This document shows, one piece after another, positions 23,820 through 36,353 of a DNA stretch of 64,000 bases. Both the position numbers and the translations under genes were made by a program. This stretch comes from Lates calcarifer (Eukaryota; Chordata; Actinopteri; Centropomidae). Position 1 is the stretch's first letter; the number at the start of each line of letters is the position of its first letter. The stretch lies in NCBI RefSeq assembly GCF_001640805.2, contig NC_066837.1, positions 23,211,804 to 23,275,803 of the forward strand. The letters run 5' to 3'. The notes below the pieces were generated by a model. It saw only the letters and a list, made by a program, of their open reading frames with translations. It searched no databases and was not told the DNA's origin.

Positions 23820-24000
23820 TTAGCTTTAGAGGTGCTGGTAGTGAAATTTTGTTACCTTCTGACAGAGGCGCTATAGCTGTTTTCCCCATTTCCTTCCTTT
23901 ATGCTAAGCTAAGCTAATCGACTGCTGGCTGTAGCTAAAAATGAAGTGTTTTCTCGAGATAGTTTTTCAGAACATATAACTGCAAAATTTAATGTAAAAT
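23820..24000 (-). repeat. Fish interspersed repeat (family A), copy 2
   Basis: The segment contains TTTAGAGGTGCTGGTAG, then TTTATGCTAAGCTAAGCTAA, then GACTGCTGGCTGTAGC. This is the reverse complement of the motif order that I recognise for a common percomorph repeat. The AGCTTAGCTTAGCATAA core is shared with the copy at 185-429. Here the element runs on the minus strand and is adjacent to a SINE. No coding capacity. Confidence 0.6.
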
Positions 24001-24104
24001 GTAACAAACAAACAAAAAACCAAACCAAACAAAACAATTTTAATTTCAATTGAATTCTATTTTTCAAATGGCTGATAGCATCTTTATGGGGTTTGGTTTT
24101 GCTG

Positions 24105-24345
24105 GAACTATGACCAGGAACACTCTGATCACATTCACACCTCGAAGTTACCCAGTACAACTACAACCTGACCTGCTGACTGGTTCAAGGGCAACACACT
24201 GGTGTTGATGAGGGAGGAACAAGCACTGTTTGTTTCTTTCACTTCTCCCCACTAAGATTAAATCCTGCTGGTCCAGGGATTGGACCGCTGACATTCCAGT
24301 CACAAGTTTGCTTCTCTAACCTTTAGGCCAGCATAGTGCACCCTA
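24105..24345 (-). mobile_element. tRNA-derived SINE
   Basis: Read on the minus strand, the right end has TGGCCTAAAGGTTAGAGAAG (A-box region) followed by AGCGGTCCAATCCC (B-box region), a tRNA-like RNA polymerase III promoter. A SINE body continues leftwards with CAACACCAGTGTGTTGCCC, GTTGTACTGGGTAA and GGTGTGAATGTGATCAGAGT, as in fish tRNA-SINEs I recall. It is diverged and has no clear poly(A) tail or target-site duplication. Family name not assigned. Confidence 0.6.
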
Positions 24346-24457
24346 TATGTAGTGAGGTGAAACATACAGGTGCAGTAGGCAGGGTGGTGGATCAACATGC
24401 AGCTTGTTTGACTTTCGTGCCAGTGACCAGAGTTTGCCTTCTGTTACAGACCAGCAA

Positions 24458-24785
24458 TTAAAGGAGCACTCCACCAATTTTACACCTGAAGTTTACTTGT
24501 CTTGAGTAAAATAACCCTGATGATGTCATCAGGCTTATTTTGACTTGGGCTTGGACACTTTTTTTTAGCAGAAAGTCTTAGAGTTTAAAAGACTTACCAG
24601 GGTGGAAGGGTCTAATGAAAGTCTTAGTTTGTGGGAAATGTGGGGCCCAGTGTTTTAGAAACTTTAGATTAAAAGTGAGAATATCTCAGCCTCTGCTATT
24701 CTAATTTCTTTTTTAAAATCTATCTCTTGCAAGTCCCTTGATTTTATGGAGCTGCAGTGCTAAATCATTGGAGTGACCCTGTAAG
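24458..24785 (+). repeat. Interspersed repeat (family B), copy 1
   Basis: It starts TTAAAGGAGCACTCCACCAA and has CCTGATGATGTCATCAGG in the middle. It ends near GCAGTGCTAAATCATTGG. The same order is found at 40981 (+) and, in reverse complement, at 55147-55513. Copies 1 and 3 match at both ends, so the full unit is about 330-370 bases. It has no ORF. It is probably a non-autonomous element. Confidence 0.65.
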
Positions 24786-26639
24786 TGTTTTAGTTGCCTA
24801 ACAATACTTTATGCATAATTTATTTGCCAAAACCACAATCTTTCTCTGACTCAAACCATACTATACAGTAGTTGCCATGGACAGATATGATAGAAAGTGA
24901 CAATTTTAAAAACACTGGCGCTGAGCATAAAAAATGTCCTTGAAAGTATTCCATGGTTTTGCAGAATGGTCCAATATTGAAAACCTGGCTACAGCCCTTG
25001 TTGTATCCTGTTCACATGTATAGTTCATTTGTGTTTATATATGCTTATAATGTCCTTTTTAAAAAATCTATATTTACCTAATATGTATTCTCAGGTGTGT
25101 GTCCTTTAATGTGTCTGTGTGTGTTAAAGGTGTATATGGCGGTACTGACCCTCCCTGTGGGGGCCAGCAGGGCTCTCTGAGCCGCTCCAGCTGCTGCAGG
25201 GGTGACAGAGGCTAAGACTGGTCGAGGTTGAGGGGTGAGAAGGATCTGGAAGTTTCTGGAAGCTTCTGAGAACTGCCGCGCCACTCCTGGTTCACTCCTG
25301 GTTCATTCCTGGTTCATTCCTGAGGCCCAGGGGTCAAAGAGAGCAGGGGGAGGGGGAGGAAGAGGGGCTGCAGGGCCACAGTCACATGCTTGACCTGCCA
25401 GACTGACCTTACTACACCCTGCACATACCTCCTTCTCCCTGCAGTATTTAAAGTTTTGTGTATGAACTTTTTTTTTTTTTTTTTTACTTACTCCTGAGTA
25501 GTGTTTGTGTCATAGAGAGAGGGAGAGTTAAAGTTTGTGTCACCTCCATATTTGGTATTTTATGGTCTTTCTCACAACTCCTTCTGTTCCCTTTTTATAC
25601 CTTACTCTCTCTTTCAGACATACATGCTTGTCAGTTTTCAAAATATTCTTTTTTAACCTCATCCTCACTTTTTCTCTCCTTTTTTGGTCTTCAATTAGCC
25701 TGTCCAGTGAACATCTCGAGCGTTTGCCTGGATATTGTCATCCTGTGGGCTGGAGCTTGCAGTTGTCCAAACTACTTCAGGGGGTTTCAGGAGTGCAGTC
25801 GACTCTCTTGGACCAGGCAGCCTCTAATATTCTGGTCTTTATGGGGGCCAACCGGTGGTCTTTAGTAGGGACACATTCATTGTGGGCCTCCTGTCCTACA
25901 AAGCGCTTGTCAGTCATTGTGCTGAACTTGTGTTGTTTCTATGCACCGCTCGGCAGCACAGCTGTCGTCAAAAAGACCCAAGGCTACTCTACCCTTGCCT
26001 GAAAGAAACAAACAAACAAAGCCGTAAAACAAGAAAATGAAAGACAAAAAAGGGTCACAAATAATGAGTGTACAAAAACCATCTTGTCGAATTGCACCTT
26101 GGGAGCCTGTCTTCAGGAAGAGTGAGGGGTAAGAAGCTTCTGAGCAGACCGGGGGCACAAAGGAACTTGGCCCCTCCTGTGTTACTGTTAGCCAGGCCCT
26201 TTGGATGAACTTGTCTCCTTTCAGATGGCGCTCTTATGCCCAGGTGTGTGTCCTTGTGTGCGTGTGCGTTTGTGTGTGTGTATCCACAGAACTGACATCT
26301 CTTTGGCCCCAAGTGCTCCATTGAAAATAAGACGGAGAGCGGAGCGAATGAAAAGAGATAAAGTGCAAAACAAGGATGAGAGGAGGAATAAAAGAAGAGT
26401 GGCTTCCTTGCTTTTCAGGGCAAGGACAATGTTCCGGCCTTTCTCCCACGCTCTGTACAACGCTCTCTCTGCCCCCATGGTCTACTCAGTGTCCAAGACC
26501 ATTGGTCTATATTTTCAATTTATTGAAAAGCGTTCAGTAACTTCATGTTCAGTGATGCAGCTTTCTAGTAAAAATTTCAGCAGGGGAGAAATACCCTTTC
26601 AAATGTGTGTGAAGTGAAAAATATAAATTGCTACATGAA

Positions 26640-27050
26640 TGTTGACAGATTCCCTTATTATTTTTAACATTAACCACCAAAATAAAAGCATCAAATTAAA
26701 TATTACAGGACTTTTGTAATTCCGTTTGCTAAATTGATAATAGCTGCCTTGACACCTGATATTATTGCCTTAACCCGCAAATTACGGATCTGACACTAGA
26801 CATTTTTCTCCCCAGTATTCATGACTAATATTCTGTCCATACTTTCCCAATATTGCAATCACCATGTAGATCTCTTGGGTTGGGTAGCCAGTCAGCCGGC
26901 CAAGCAGCCATCCAGACAGGCCAGTGAATGGCTCGATGCCAAGGCCAATTGAGAGGTGCTGCTGTGGTGGAGAGCCAGAGGGGAGATGGTCATCCATTAT
27001 TCATCACTAAGCCAAATAATCCCCAACAGAATTGGTCTGGTCTTGTCTGG
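26640..27050. promoter_or_regulatory. Candidate conserved non-coding block
   Basis: This long run of unique-looking DNA has many AT cores: CAAATTAAATATTAC, GCTAAATTGATAATAGC, GCAAATTACGG and CCATTATTCATCAC. It also has GGCCAATTGAG. It contains no ORF or simple repeat and stands out against the microsatellite-rich flanks. Enhancer status is inferred from composition. Confidence 0.25.
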
Positions 27051-27060
27051 CCCAACGGTT

Positions 27061-27125
27061 GGGGAATGGATGGGATGGTCCGGGGGGCAAGAGGGGAGGG
27101 TTTTTTTTGGGGGGGGGGCTGGGGG
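27061..27125. repeat. G-rich tract with quadruplex potential
   Basis: Dense G-runs (G4, G6, G4, G3, G10, G5) are interrupted by a T8 tract. G-rich sequence continues at 27180-27235 after a T14 run. It could form quadruplexes on the plus strand, and is also prone to sequencing error. Confidence 0.6.
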
Positions 27126-29293
27126 ATGGCAGGTTTGAGTTTTTTTTTTTTTTTCAGGGGAAGGTTTAGTAGGATCTTTTCGGGGGGCCAAAAGGGGGTA
27201 GCAAACTCTCTGTAAGGGGTGGGAGGGGGGTTCTTTGAGGATTAGATGCAAATATGTCTTTGATAGCTTTCACAGTCTGGGAGTCCCATTCTGTTTATGG
27301 ATATTCATATTAAGTCTAATCTTTGGAAACAATCCCTGGCATGGAGGAGTGAGAGGCTGCTGGGACGGGGATGGAGCACAGAAGCAGCAGGGGGTTCTGG
27401 GGGGATGGAATGGACCTGAATGGAGTCTCCCTTGACCCAGATCAGGGGCAGGACCAGCAGAAATCCTCATGGAGTATGTGTTTGTGTGTATGTGTGTGTT
27501 TGTGTGAGTATATGTGTATATGTATAAAGGGGGACGAAGAAGAAATGATGACCTCTGGTTCAATCCTCAAAAAGCACTCATGTATAAATACGTAAACACA
27601 CTTATCAACACACACACACACACACAAATATACAAATTCTTGCAGAGACACGTGGAGGCACAGACAAAGCGATGGCACTCCATCAGTGTCATGGACAAAT
27701 AACAGATTCAGACACAATATAGCCTTCACCCTCTCTCCTGCTCCTGCATTTCCCTCCTTTGTGACTTATCAGTAGATTTGTCCTCGACATGGGTCCATGT
27801 CACTGTTTTGTCTGTACATCTCTCCTTCCAGGCAGCTGTTCTCAGAGCGTAGATCACACCAAGGAAGAGGAGAAGGACCCTTCTCAAGCTTCAAGTCAAC
27901 AACCAGCAGCTTTGTCTCTGCCAGCGCACACAAACCTCTGCCACGTTATTATTTTATTCACCTCAGAAAGACATCTTGTGCACAAGTACTGTTTTTCATC
28001 AACAGCCATGACATTTCATCCAAGGAGTTTGCTTTTTACAAAACACTGTTCTGCTGTTTGCTACTTCTAAAATAGAACAGGTGAGAGTTACCTGCATTGC
28101 TTAAGGGCACACTGTGAGTAGTAAAAGCAGTGCGATGAAGCACAATGCCAGTGCATCACCCAGTAACCAATGTTACCTGCCCAGCATTTTCTTGACAAAT
28201 GAGACTGTTTAGAAAAGTGAACTCCCCCACATGATTTTTGACTTTTTCTCAGTCTGATCATTTTCTCTATGATCATATAATTGACAGCATAACATCCTCC
28301 ATTTCACCATATCCTGTTTGTTTTTCATCATACAGTATGTGCCTAACAGGAAAATGATGTAATGTAATGTAAATCACTGCTTTTTATCTATTATTATTCA
28401 TCAAACCTTATAAAACTGACACATTGCTCATTACTGTAATTTATCTTTAGTCAGTTAATAGTAACATATACTGTGAAACAAGGGGGAAAAGATTAGAAAG
28501 TAGACACACAGAATTAGGAGTGCTTTAGTAGAAGACATACTTAGCTGCAGTTTTAGTGGGAAATGAGACTAAGCAAAGAAGAGATGTTCTCATTACCTTA
28601 CCTTCTTATGTTATACTTTCAATTTCAAATAATGTGTCATGACTGGTGGTGGTGGTTAAATGACAGCAAACAGTTCAACACTAAACGCAGGAAAGGATGC
28701 AGACGGCCTCATCAAATACATATGTTAGTGTCACCTTAAAATGAAACATGACTTGCCAAATTCGGCAGGTGCCAAATCAACATTGAAAACAGCTTGATGG
28801 CAGTCATAAAAATGAAAGATATGCAGCTCTATGTGCAAAGTATGGTATTAAATATTGGCAGTCATATAATAACTGCTCAGTGTAACATTACGGTATTTGC
28901 TTATCCAAGATTGTTACTACATTCTTCCACAGTGGTAGCAGAATATGTTAGCAAGCAGAATCAGGGCTATCACAAACAGTTTTCTGCCAGTGTAAAGTGT
29001 GTATGTCTCTCTGCAGCCTGCTGCTGGACGACTCATCCTCCGGAGCCATGCAGTGGACCAGACATGGTTAGTCCTCCTCCTTGCAGCAGGTCAGAGAGCA
29101 GAGGGTGAGGTGAGGCAGAAAAGGGAGGGAAGGAGGGGAGGTTTTTCATTTCTCCTCCCCCTACCCCAGCTGGGCCAGCGGTCTCACCCTTCCTCAAAAC
29201 CTTCCTTCCCCCTTTCTCCCTGTCTTTCCCTCCCTGTCCTGGTAGGCTGCATGGGGCTCCAGGTCAGGAGGTTCATGAAGGATATAGAGTGTG

Positions 29294-29295
<2 letters not shown>

Positions 29296-29328
<33 letters not shown>

Positions 29329-29417
29329 CACAAGGGGCAGTGTCTCAGGGGCATCAGGGGAAAAGGAAGAGAACCAGACAGCAGATCATCTCTATACACG
29401 CCCAGACATCCACACAT

Positions 29418-29448
<31 letters not shown>
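29296..29448. repeat. Paired (GT)n and (CA)n microsatellites in opposite sense
   Basis: GT units at 29296-29324 and CA units at 29419-29448 are separated by about 95 bases, so the two arrays are complementary to each other. Confidence 0.93.
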
Positions 29449-29449
<1 letters not shown>

Positions 29450-31427
29450 TCATGCAGACATGTATATGTGCATTTAGCACTTTATTTTTGTATGCTACTA
29501 CTTTCTTGTTGTGTGGATTGATTATGTTTGGCATAGTAGAAAGCCAAAAACATAAAACAGACACATGACGCATACACATGCAGTTTTACTGAAAAGTGAT
29601 ATTGGAAAAGTATGACAAGAACACCACAAGTCACATGACAGTTGATATAATGACATCACTGACAGGGACTGTGTTGTTATCTACCGTTGCTACAATTGCA
29701 TACTTCTGTTTGCAGGCCAGTGTAGCTATTTACATCGTGAGGAGACAAAACACTGGTCACAATGGACTATGTTTTCCATTTGAATGTGTTCACTCTCTTC
29801 TTTCACTGGGGTCGGGGGGAAAGGAGTGGGTTGGGGTTGCACTGTCTGAAGAGGAGGGGGGGGGGGGGGCTCAGCTGATGCTGACCAGCACACATAAATT
29901 TCTCTCAGACCCCCTGCCCCCACCACCACCATCACAAACTCAAGCAAAGGCAGTTTTACTGTGTGTGTATTTTATCTTTACATGTGTACAGTATTAGTGA
30001 ATTATGGCAAATTTACATAATAATGACTGGACAGGGCTGTTACATTTGTGTCTATGTGTATGCATGTATTTGAATGTGTGATTGTGTGTGTGTGTGTGTG
30101 TATGTGTGTGTGGAGTGGAGGGGTTTGGGGATCCTGGGACCCCCTTTCCCAGACATGAACTGACCTTTCCAACCAGACAGGGATAAAGGGACAAGGAGGG
30201 AGGGCTGAGGGCATGAGGGCACTGCAGTGTGTGGTTGTGTGTGTGTATATGTGTGTGAGTGCTTATTTGCATGTATGTGAGTGAGTCCGTGGCTATATCC
30301 ATGCATGTGTGTGTGTGTGTTAGTTGATATCGTGGACCTCTGAACCAGCCGGTTCTCTCTGTCCTGCTGAGTTTGGCCTGGTGCAACCAACCCCCGCATG
30401 CAAACCCACCAACCTTTACACCCCCACCTCTCTCTCTCTCTCTGCCTCTCTCTCTCCTCATCCCTCTCTCCTCTCGTCTTTTGTTGGACCCAGTCATTGT
30501 GCTATCCCCGCAGCGCTCTGTATGCAAAAAAGGTGGTGCTCTGAGGGCTCGCCAGCTCCGGACCCTTGCAAATCAATTTGTCTGTGGAAGGGGTGAGGGC
30601 AAAGAGGTGGGACGGGGGGACTGTGGAGCACCGAGGACAGCTTGGTGAAAAGCCTGAGGTATGCAACTCATCCCTCAGAAAACAATGTCATAGTCTCTTA
30701 TCCTATGCATTATTTGTTACAACTGAGGAGGCTCTCAATAAGTCCAATTAGGACAGACAGATGTGTGATTTTGTGCAAGACTTGTTTTCTACTAGAAAAA
30801 CTTCTCAATGCATTTTGTTGTCATGTTTCCTCTATTTCCTTTTTCTATATATATCTTTTTTTTGACCAAGGACATAAGGAAAAAAAAACATGAATATTGA
30901 TGTTTTGATGTTTTTGTTATTTGGCTGCTCGTTTACTGACATATCTTATTTTACCGCTATCACTCAAGAACAAAAAAAGAGAGGTAAATCTAGACTGACC
31001 TCGTCGCTCTGAGAGGAGGATCAGACATTGATTGTGGTTGTCCCTCTCTCTCTCTCTCTCTCCCAGAATGCAGACAGGACTCTCCCTAAAGCACACAGGC
31101 TTGAGAGGGTCTTTGCTTGACTGGAACAACGATGATCAATACCTGTCACTTCTGTCTCGTCTGGCCAGAGCCCTGCTCCCCTGCACCCCCCAACACACAG
31201 TGGGAGGACTTGATGATGCACACACACAAACACGAAGAGACGGCCAAGCACAGATAAGCTCATGCGTGTGTGCACACATGCAAATAGTTAAATATAAATA
31301 GGAGCCCCACACGGATGCACACATGGGCATAACAGGGTGTATGCATGCAAACATGCACAGGAAGACATACGTGCAAATATACGGAACACACGTAGATGTG
31401 CACACAAAGCATCTTGTCAGATGGACG

Positions 31428-31428
<1 letters not shown>

Positions 31429-31468
<40 letters not shown>
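31429..31468. repeat. (CA)n microsatellite
   Basis: About 20 CA units. Confidence 0.95.
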
Positions 31469-31471
<3 letters not shown>

Positions 31472-32284
31472 CAGGCTGTGACAGCGAGGTCAGACAGGGC
31501 ATTCAGACCCAGACACCAGTCTCTTCTATGAGGTCAGACCACAAGGCCAAGGTCTACTCCCTAACCCCAGTGGCCCTTAAAACGCATGCACACACACACA
31601 CACACAAACCCACTGACCAGCCGGGACAACAGAGAGGGAGACGCTGAGGAGGGGCGATGGGGAATGAAAAGAAGGGGATGATGGGGGATGGTTTAAATGA
31701 AAAAGAATAGGGTTGAATACAAGCATTGTAAAAGGTGGGTTAATATTTGAGTATGCAAATATATATTAACTCGGGAGATAAGTTGTTAAAACACAACTTT
31801 TCTATCATTTTAGTCCAAGTAAAAAAAAAACTTCCTCAACCTTAAACTATTATTATTCAGTAAATGTGGATTAATCCATATAATCCAGTTATTTTCTTTA
31901 TCAGCTTGACAGTGTGAAAGAGTGAAAATAAGAAGAAAATGTATTGTGTTGGCTGACACAATACATTTGGAAGTCAAAAGTAAAACCTGCTTCCTTTTAG
32001 CTGCTTGCCCATTCATTTGCTCGAGGTCTCCTTCTTTTCTGCAAGATTTTTTCTTATTTTCAACTCTCTCTTTCTCTCTCTCTCTCTCTTCCTTCTCGTT
32101 CTGTCCTCTCTGTCTTCTTACTCAAGAGACCCTTGCTCTGCCCAGCCAGAGAGATAAGGAAGTCGAGGGGCCAAGTTTACCACTGCAGATAAGCTGTAAT
32201 TGCAGGGTAATAAAAAAATTGAAAAAAAAAGAAAAGAAAGGAAACGGAGGAAGAGTGGAAGAAAGAGCGGACACAAAGAAGTGA

Positions 32285-32520
32285 ATTGAGCAGCCAGAGA
32301 AATGATTGATGTGCGCGGTGACACTCTGGTTCGCTGACAGTTATCAGCGAGGGCAACCTTTTGCTCATTACAGTCATGTACGTGCAGCAGAGGACCAGTG
32401 GCTGCATTCAGACAATAACTGCCAGCCTTGACCCCTCTGATAAACAGCGACTGCAAACTAACTAGCTGAACAATCACTTCTCTGTTCTGCGACATCACTC
32501 AGTCAGTGCGCTTGTAAACG
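32285..32520. promoter_or_regulatory. Candidate regulatory block
   Basis: This unique-looking sequence has AATGATTGATGTG, CAGTTATCAGC, TCTGATAAACAG and CAGACAATAACTG, i.e. GATA-type and homeodomain-type cores close together. It has no ORF. Composition-based inference. Confidence 0.22.
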
Positions 32521-34601
32521 CTGGTTATTAACATGGGCATTGTGTTCACACACATAAAACCAGCTGTTCCAGATTTGTACATTGTTGGTGTCATAAAACT
32601 AGGAAGTCATTCAAATGGCTGTTGCTCGCTGTCATTCGGCAGCATAAACAATGACAATGGTGCCCTGCAACCATTCCACCAAATATTTCATAAGAGTGGT
32701 TACCAGTTCTAAAAAGAAAAAAAAAGAAAAAGAAAAAAGGACTAAATAGGTTGAATGCATAAACAGGTTAAAGTGACAAATGAGGACTATGGTTGTGTGG
32801 TTGTTTGTTCCTGACAAATAACCTAATATAGGATGCTAAAACTACAATTTCTCAAGAAAATTAATATTATGAGTTTATTAATTCTATTTATTGTGTCATG
32901 CACATATGAGGCACCCACAAGGACACCAAAGACACCAAAAATACTGTTGCAGTGGTAAAACATTTGTCAGACAACAATGTAACAATTTACATATAAACTA
33001 TCTATTGCAAACAAATGGCTTAACTCTCTCCTGACCCAAACTCTACAAATAAAATCTAAAAGGGTTCCCTTCCTTCAAACACAACTCAAAATCAGGAAAG
33101 GTATTTAACTAAAAAGTATAGCCCTTAAATTCTTATATAATGAGCAGTTAGACAAGAAATTAGCTTTGTCTTTATTCTCACCTGAATCTCATTACAGACA
33201 AAGCCTTTTCTCTTCAGGGAGACCATTAAACCCACCTGTTTCAATAGCTAATGGTAGTGTACCTGAATGTGACTGTGCACATTGACATCTTTGACTTTTT
33301 GTTCAGTTCTGCTTCACGTAAGACTACACTGCATCTGTTTTCTATGAGACAATATGTTTAGTTCAGTATTTAGATTTTCTACCAAACAAAACAAATGTTT
33401 TTTCCTCACACAGGACATACAAAAGCATCATGAATATTACACTGTAACTGCAACCTGAAACCCTAAAACATACATTCATCTCAAGATTTCACTTTGCAGG
33501 GATGTACTGTACATGCAAAATGTCTAAGTTAAAGACTTTCCACAGAGTCATGTATGTTTGATGTTTGGAGGTTTCAGGTATCAGTGATGATACTGAGGAG
33601 GTAAAGGTGCTGTATATAAGCTAAAGCCAACGTTAATAGCATTAACAGGTGTTTAATTACCAAGAGCTTCAGCCATCTTTGCATTTGCAGGTTAGCATAG
33701 GCCCTCCAGGCAGTGCTACTTCTCCATTCTCTCATGTTGGACTGGGGGCAGACGGGGCACTACAGTGACTCACTAGTTGCAAAAATGGTATTGGTAGGCT
33801 GGAGCTAGCCGGTTAGCATGCTTCAGTAGAAGAAAAATAGTAACAGAAATAGAAACAAAAGAAGAGTTAACATTGGTTTTGCTTTCCATTGCTAGAGACA
33901 GCTCGAATGCAGTTTGATGTTGAACTTGCAACGTTTCCTCTAGACTGGTAAGTAAACAGCTGTTAATGCTAACATTGCCTATGTAGTGATAATAAAACAT
34001 TATAGCCCCTTTAAGGTATACTGTACCATCCACATTGAGAAATCAACATACAAACATGCTCTAAGAATTGTATAGTTATGATGAAGTAATGTCTTGGTCA
34101 GTGCACAGGCTATGTAAAATAAGTACAAGAGTTGTTTCTGAAATTTCCACATAAAGTAGAAAAGTTTAAAAACCCAGCAGAACTACATTGTTGATGTGAA
34201 TTTGTTTCATGATGATGAATGGAACCAGTTCATGTTTGATTAAAAAAGGAATAAAAAGTGAATAACTTCACATATTTCATTACAGTGTCTATTCATTTTG
34301 GAGGTTACACTGGTGAAAGGAGACGGCAACTTGTGTGTGACAGGCAGGTTTACCGTTGGCATGCTGTGTGACCACCAGCCCTTACTTCCTTCCTCTCTGC
34401 TGGCCTAGGGGAAGAGTGTGTGTCCTGTTGCTCTGTTCCTCTGGGGCTTGTGTATGCATGCGTGTGTACATGTGTGAACGCATGTGTATACGTGTGCACT
34501 GTATATGTGTGTATGTGTTTTCGGTCACACTCCACTGCTCACAGGAGGTCAGGTGAGATTGGGTCTGGTTCCTGATTCCTGGAATAGTGGACAGCTGCAA
34601 C

Positions 34602-34649
34602 ATCTCACACAAATGCCATGACACGAGATGCACACACACACACACAGAG

Positions 34650-34694
<45 letters not shown>

Positions 34695-34744
34695 ATATCT
34701 CACACAAATGCCATGACACGAGATGCACACACACACACACAGAG

Positions 34745-34785
<41 letters not shown>

Positions 34786-34791
34786 ATACTT
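34602..34791. repeat. Tandem duplication of a 95-bp unit containing two CA arrays
   Basis: The unit beginning ATCTCACACAAATGCCATGA occurs at 34602 and again at 34697. Each copy holds the same unique left part, a short CA array, AGAGTTC, a long CA array and ACATACACATA. The copies look identical over nearly all their length. Confidence 0.92.
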
Positions 34792-34895
34792 GTTATCTTT
34801 TTCTCTTCAACTGTCTCTTGTTTCTAATGTTGGTCATGTAAATTAGGAAACTACATATATTATTGGTATGATCTGAAATGTGTCTGTTGAATCAT

Positions 34896-34938
34896 ATGTC
34901 ACATGTTGTCACATGTTGTCACATGTTGTCATATGTTG
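34896..34938. repeat. 10-bp minisatellite
   Basis: The unit ACATGTTGTC is repeated three times exactly (34901-34930) with partial or variant copies on each side. Confidence 0.9.
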
Positions 34939-35732
34939 AATCATAAACTGTGTGAAAAATATCTATGAAATGGCTGCTCATATTTCTATATTTTTATTTA
35001 TTCTTTGATCATATAGTTCCAGATTTATATCTAAATTTTAGTTCTTGTATGGCTGTTTTAAAAATCAGCATCCAAGGAATTTGGTTTCTTTTGCTGAATG
35101 AAAAAAGGTTTTTGCAAAGAAAAAGGTATTGAATAAAGTAACTTCTCATACTCGCACTTCTTTTAAAAAACGATACCCAGCCCTACCTGTAAGGCACCTC
35201 TCCATCTGTTTGTGCTGACTGGCAGAAAATATGGAAGATATTATACTCCAGTGTCTGACCACTTTTTTTAATCTAATCTTGTGTTATCTGCCCACCTCAC
35301 TCTCCTGTACACAGACTTATCTGAGGGGCCATTATAGCAGCTTCTCCATATACTTGTATCTTCACCAACAGTGATAAGATACCTGGGAGCGAGGTAGACC
35401 AGAGATGGGTATAGGCAGGGTCTCCCTATCTCTCTCTCTCCCTGTCACACAGACACACACAAGGCCATAAAAGCAGGTTGTCTGCATAGTATCAGAGACG
35501 TGGCTTTGCTGTGATGCACTGGAGGAGCCACAGTCTCCTGCTCTCTTAGCTCTGTGTAAATACGCTGCTCATTGTTTATATAGAGTGGTGTGGCTTCAGG
35601 TTCCAGGGACCATCACTCTGGGTCTGGGTCAAATCGCCAACAACACACACACACACACACACACACAAACTTGTAGAAGTATGGACGCACATGTGGCTAC
35701 ACACACACATATTCATCCTAATGCAAACCAGA

Positions 35733-35768
35733 CTCCCTCTCTCCCTCTTTCTTGAGGGAGAGAGGGAG
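35733..35768. repeat. Perfect 15-bp inverted repeat (CT/GA hairpin)
   Basis: CTCCCTCTCTCCCTC at 35733-35747 and its exact reverse complement at 35754-35768 are separated by the six bases TTTCTT. One arm is all pyrimidine and the other all purine. Confidence 0.9.
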
Positions 35769-36317
35769 AGGGAGCGGTAGTAGGGAGACCGCACAGCGTT
35801 GGATCTCGGCCAAATGGACCAGCGGAGCTTGTTTGGAAAGCTTTCAGTCAGAAAGCCACTTTTTGGCAGGGGCCCTGTGAGTGCTGCTGAGCCCTCTGAA
35901 GCGGGCTGGAGCTGCTAAAATAAATAATGGTTAGGGCTGAGGGGGTAAGAGTGGCGTTGGAGGGTGGGTGGGTGGTTGGGTGGGGGGGTAGCAAGAGGAA
36001 AAAGCAGTGGAAGGGGGTGGAGTAAGGAGGGAGAGATGAGGGAGGGGGGAGGTTTTAGAGACTGCTCCTGTAATTATATCTGTCAGTCGACACCGAGGCA
36101 CTTGGACCGCCAACGCTCACGTTTCCCCTTGCTCTCTGGCTGTCACCAGATAGAGAGTGCAAGAAATGGCGCGTGAGGAGGAGGGAGGGGGCAGTATATG
36201 TACGTTTGTTTGTCTGAATTTCTCTGACTGCATACACATTTTTATGTGTGCATCAGCTTGTGTCCGTGAACAGTCTTCCTAGCTCCCTGGGTGGTGTATG
36301 TGTGTATTAGTGACTGT

Positions 36318-36318
<1 letters not shown>

Positions 36319-36350
<32 letters not shown>
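36319..36350. repeat. (TG)n microsatellite
   Basis: About 16 TG units. Confidence 0.95.

Positions 36351-36353
<3 letters not shown>

Larger units (their letters stand above)
24790..34600. other. Downstream intergenic region, block 2
   Basis: No gene is recognised. Landmarks are a repeated GGTTCATTCCTG motif near 25290-25320, T21 near 25467, a unique-looking block at 26640-27050, a G-rich tract at 27061-27240, several CA/TG arrays (27600-27630, 29296-29448, 30083-30330, 31429-31468), a G14 run at 29856-29869 and a unique block at 32285-32520. In 27700-29250 and 32530-34300 I see only AT-rich unique DNA, apart from a possible old repeat ending CATTATAGCCCCTTTAA near 34015. Confidence 0.6.

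Noticed and set aside
25458..26002. Overlapping open frames of 135-155 codons
   Set aside because: No domain, no start context and no splice-linked partner was seen. The right part could be conserved non-coding DNA, but this is not supported enough to list.
28999..30527. Open frames of 130-190 codons on both strands
   Set aside because: They pass through GT, CA and CT simple repeats and have Val-Cys, His-Thr and Ser-Leu low-complexity products.
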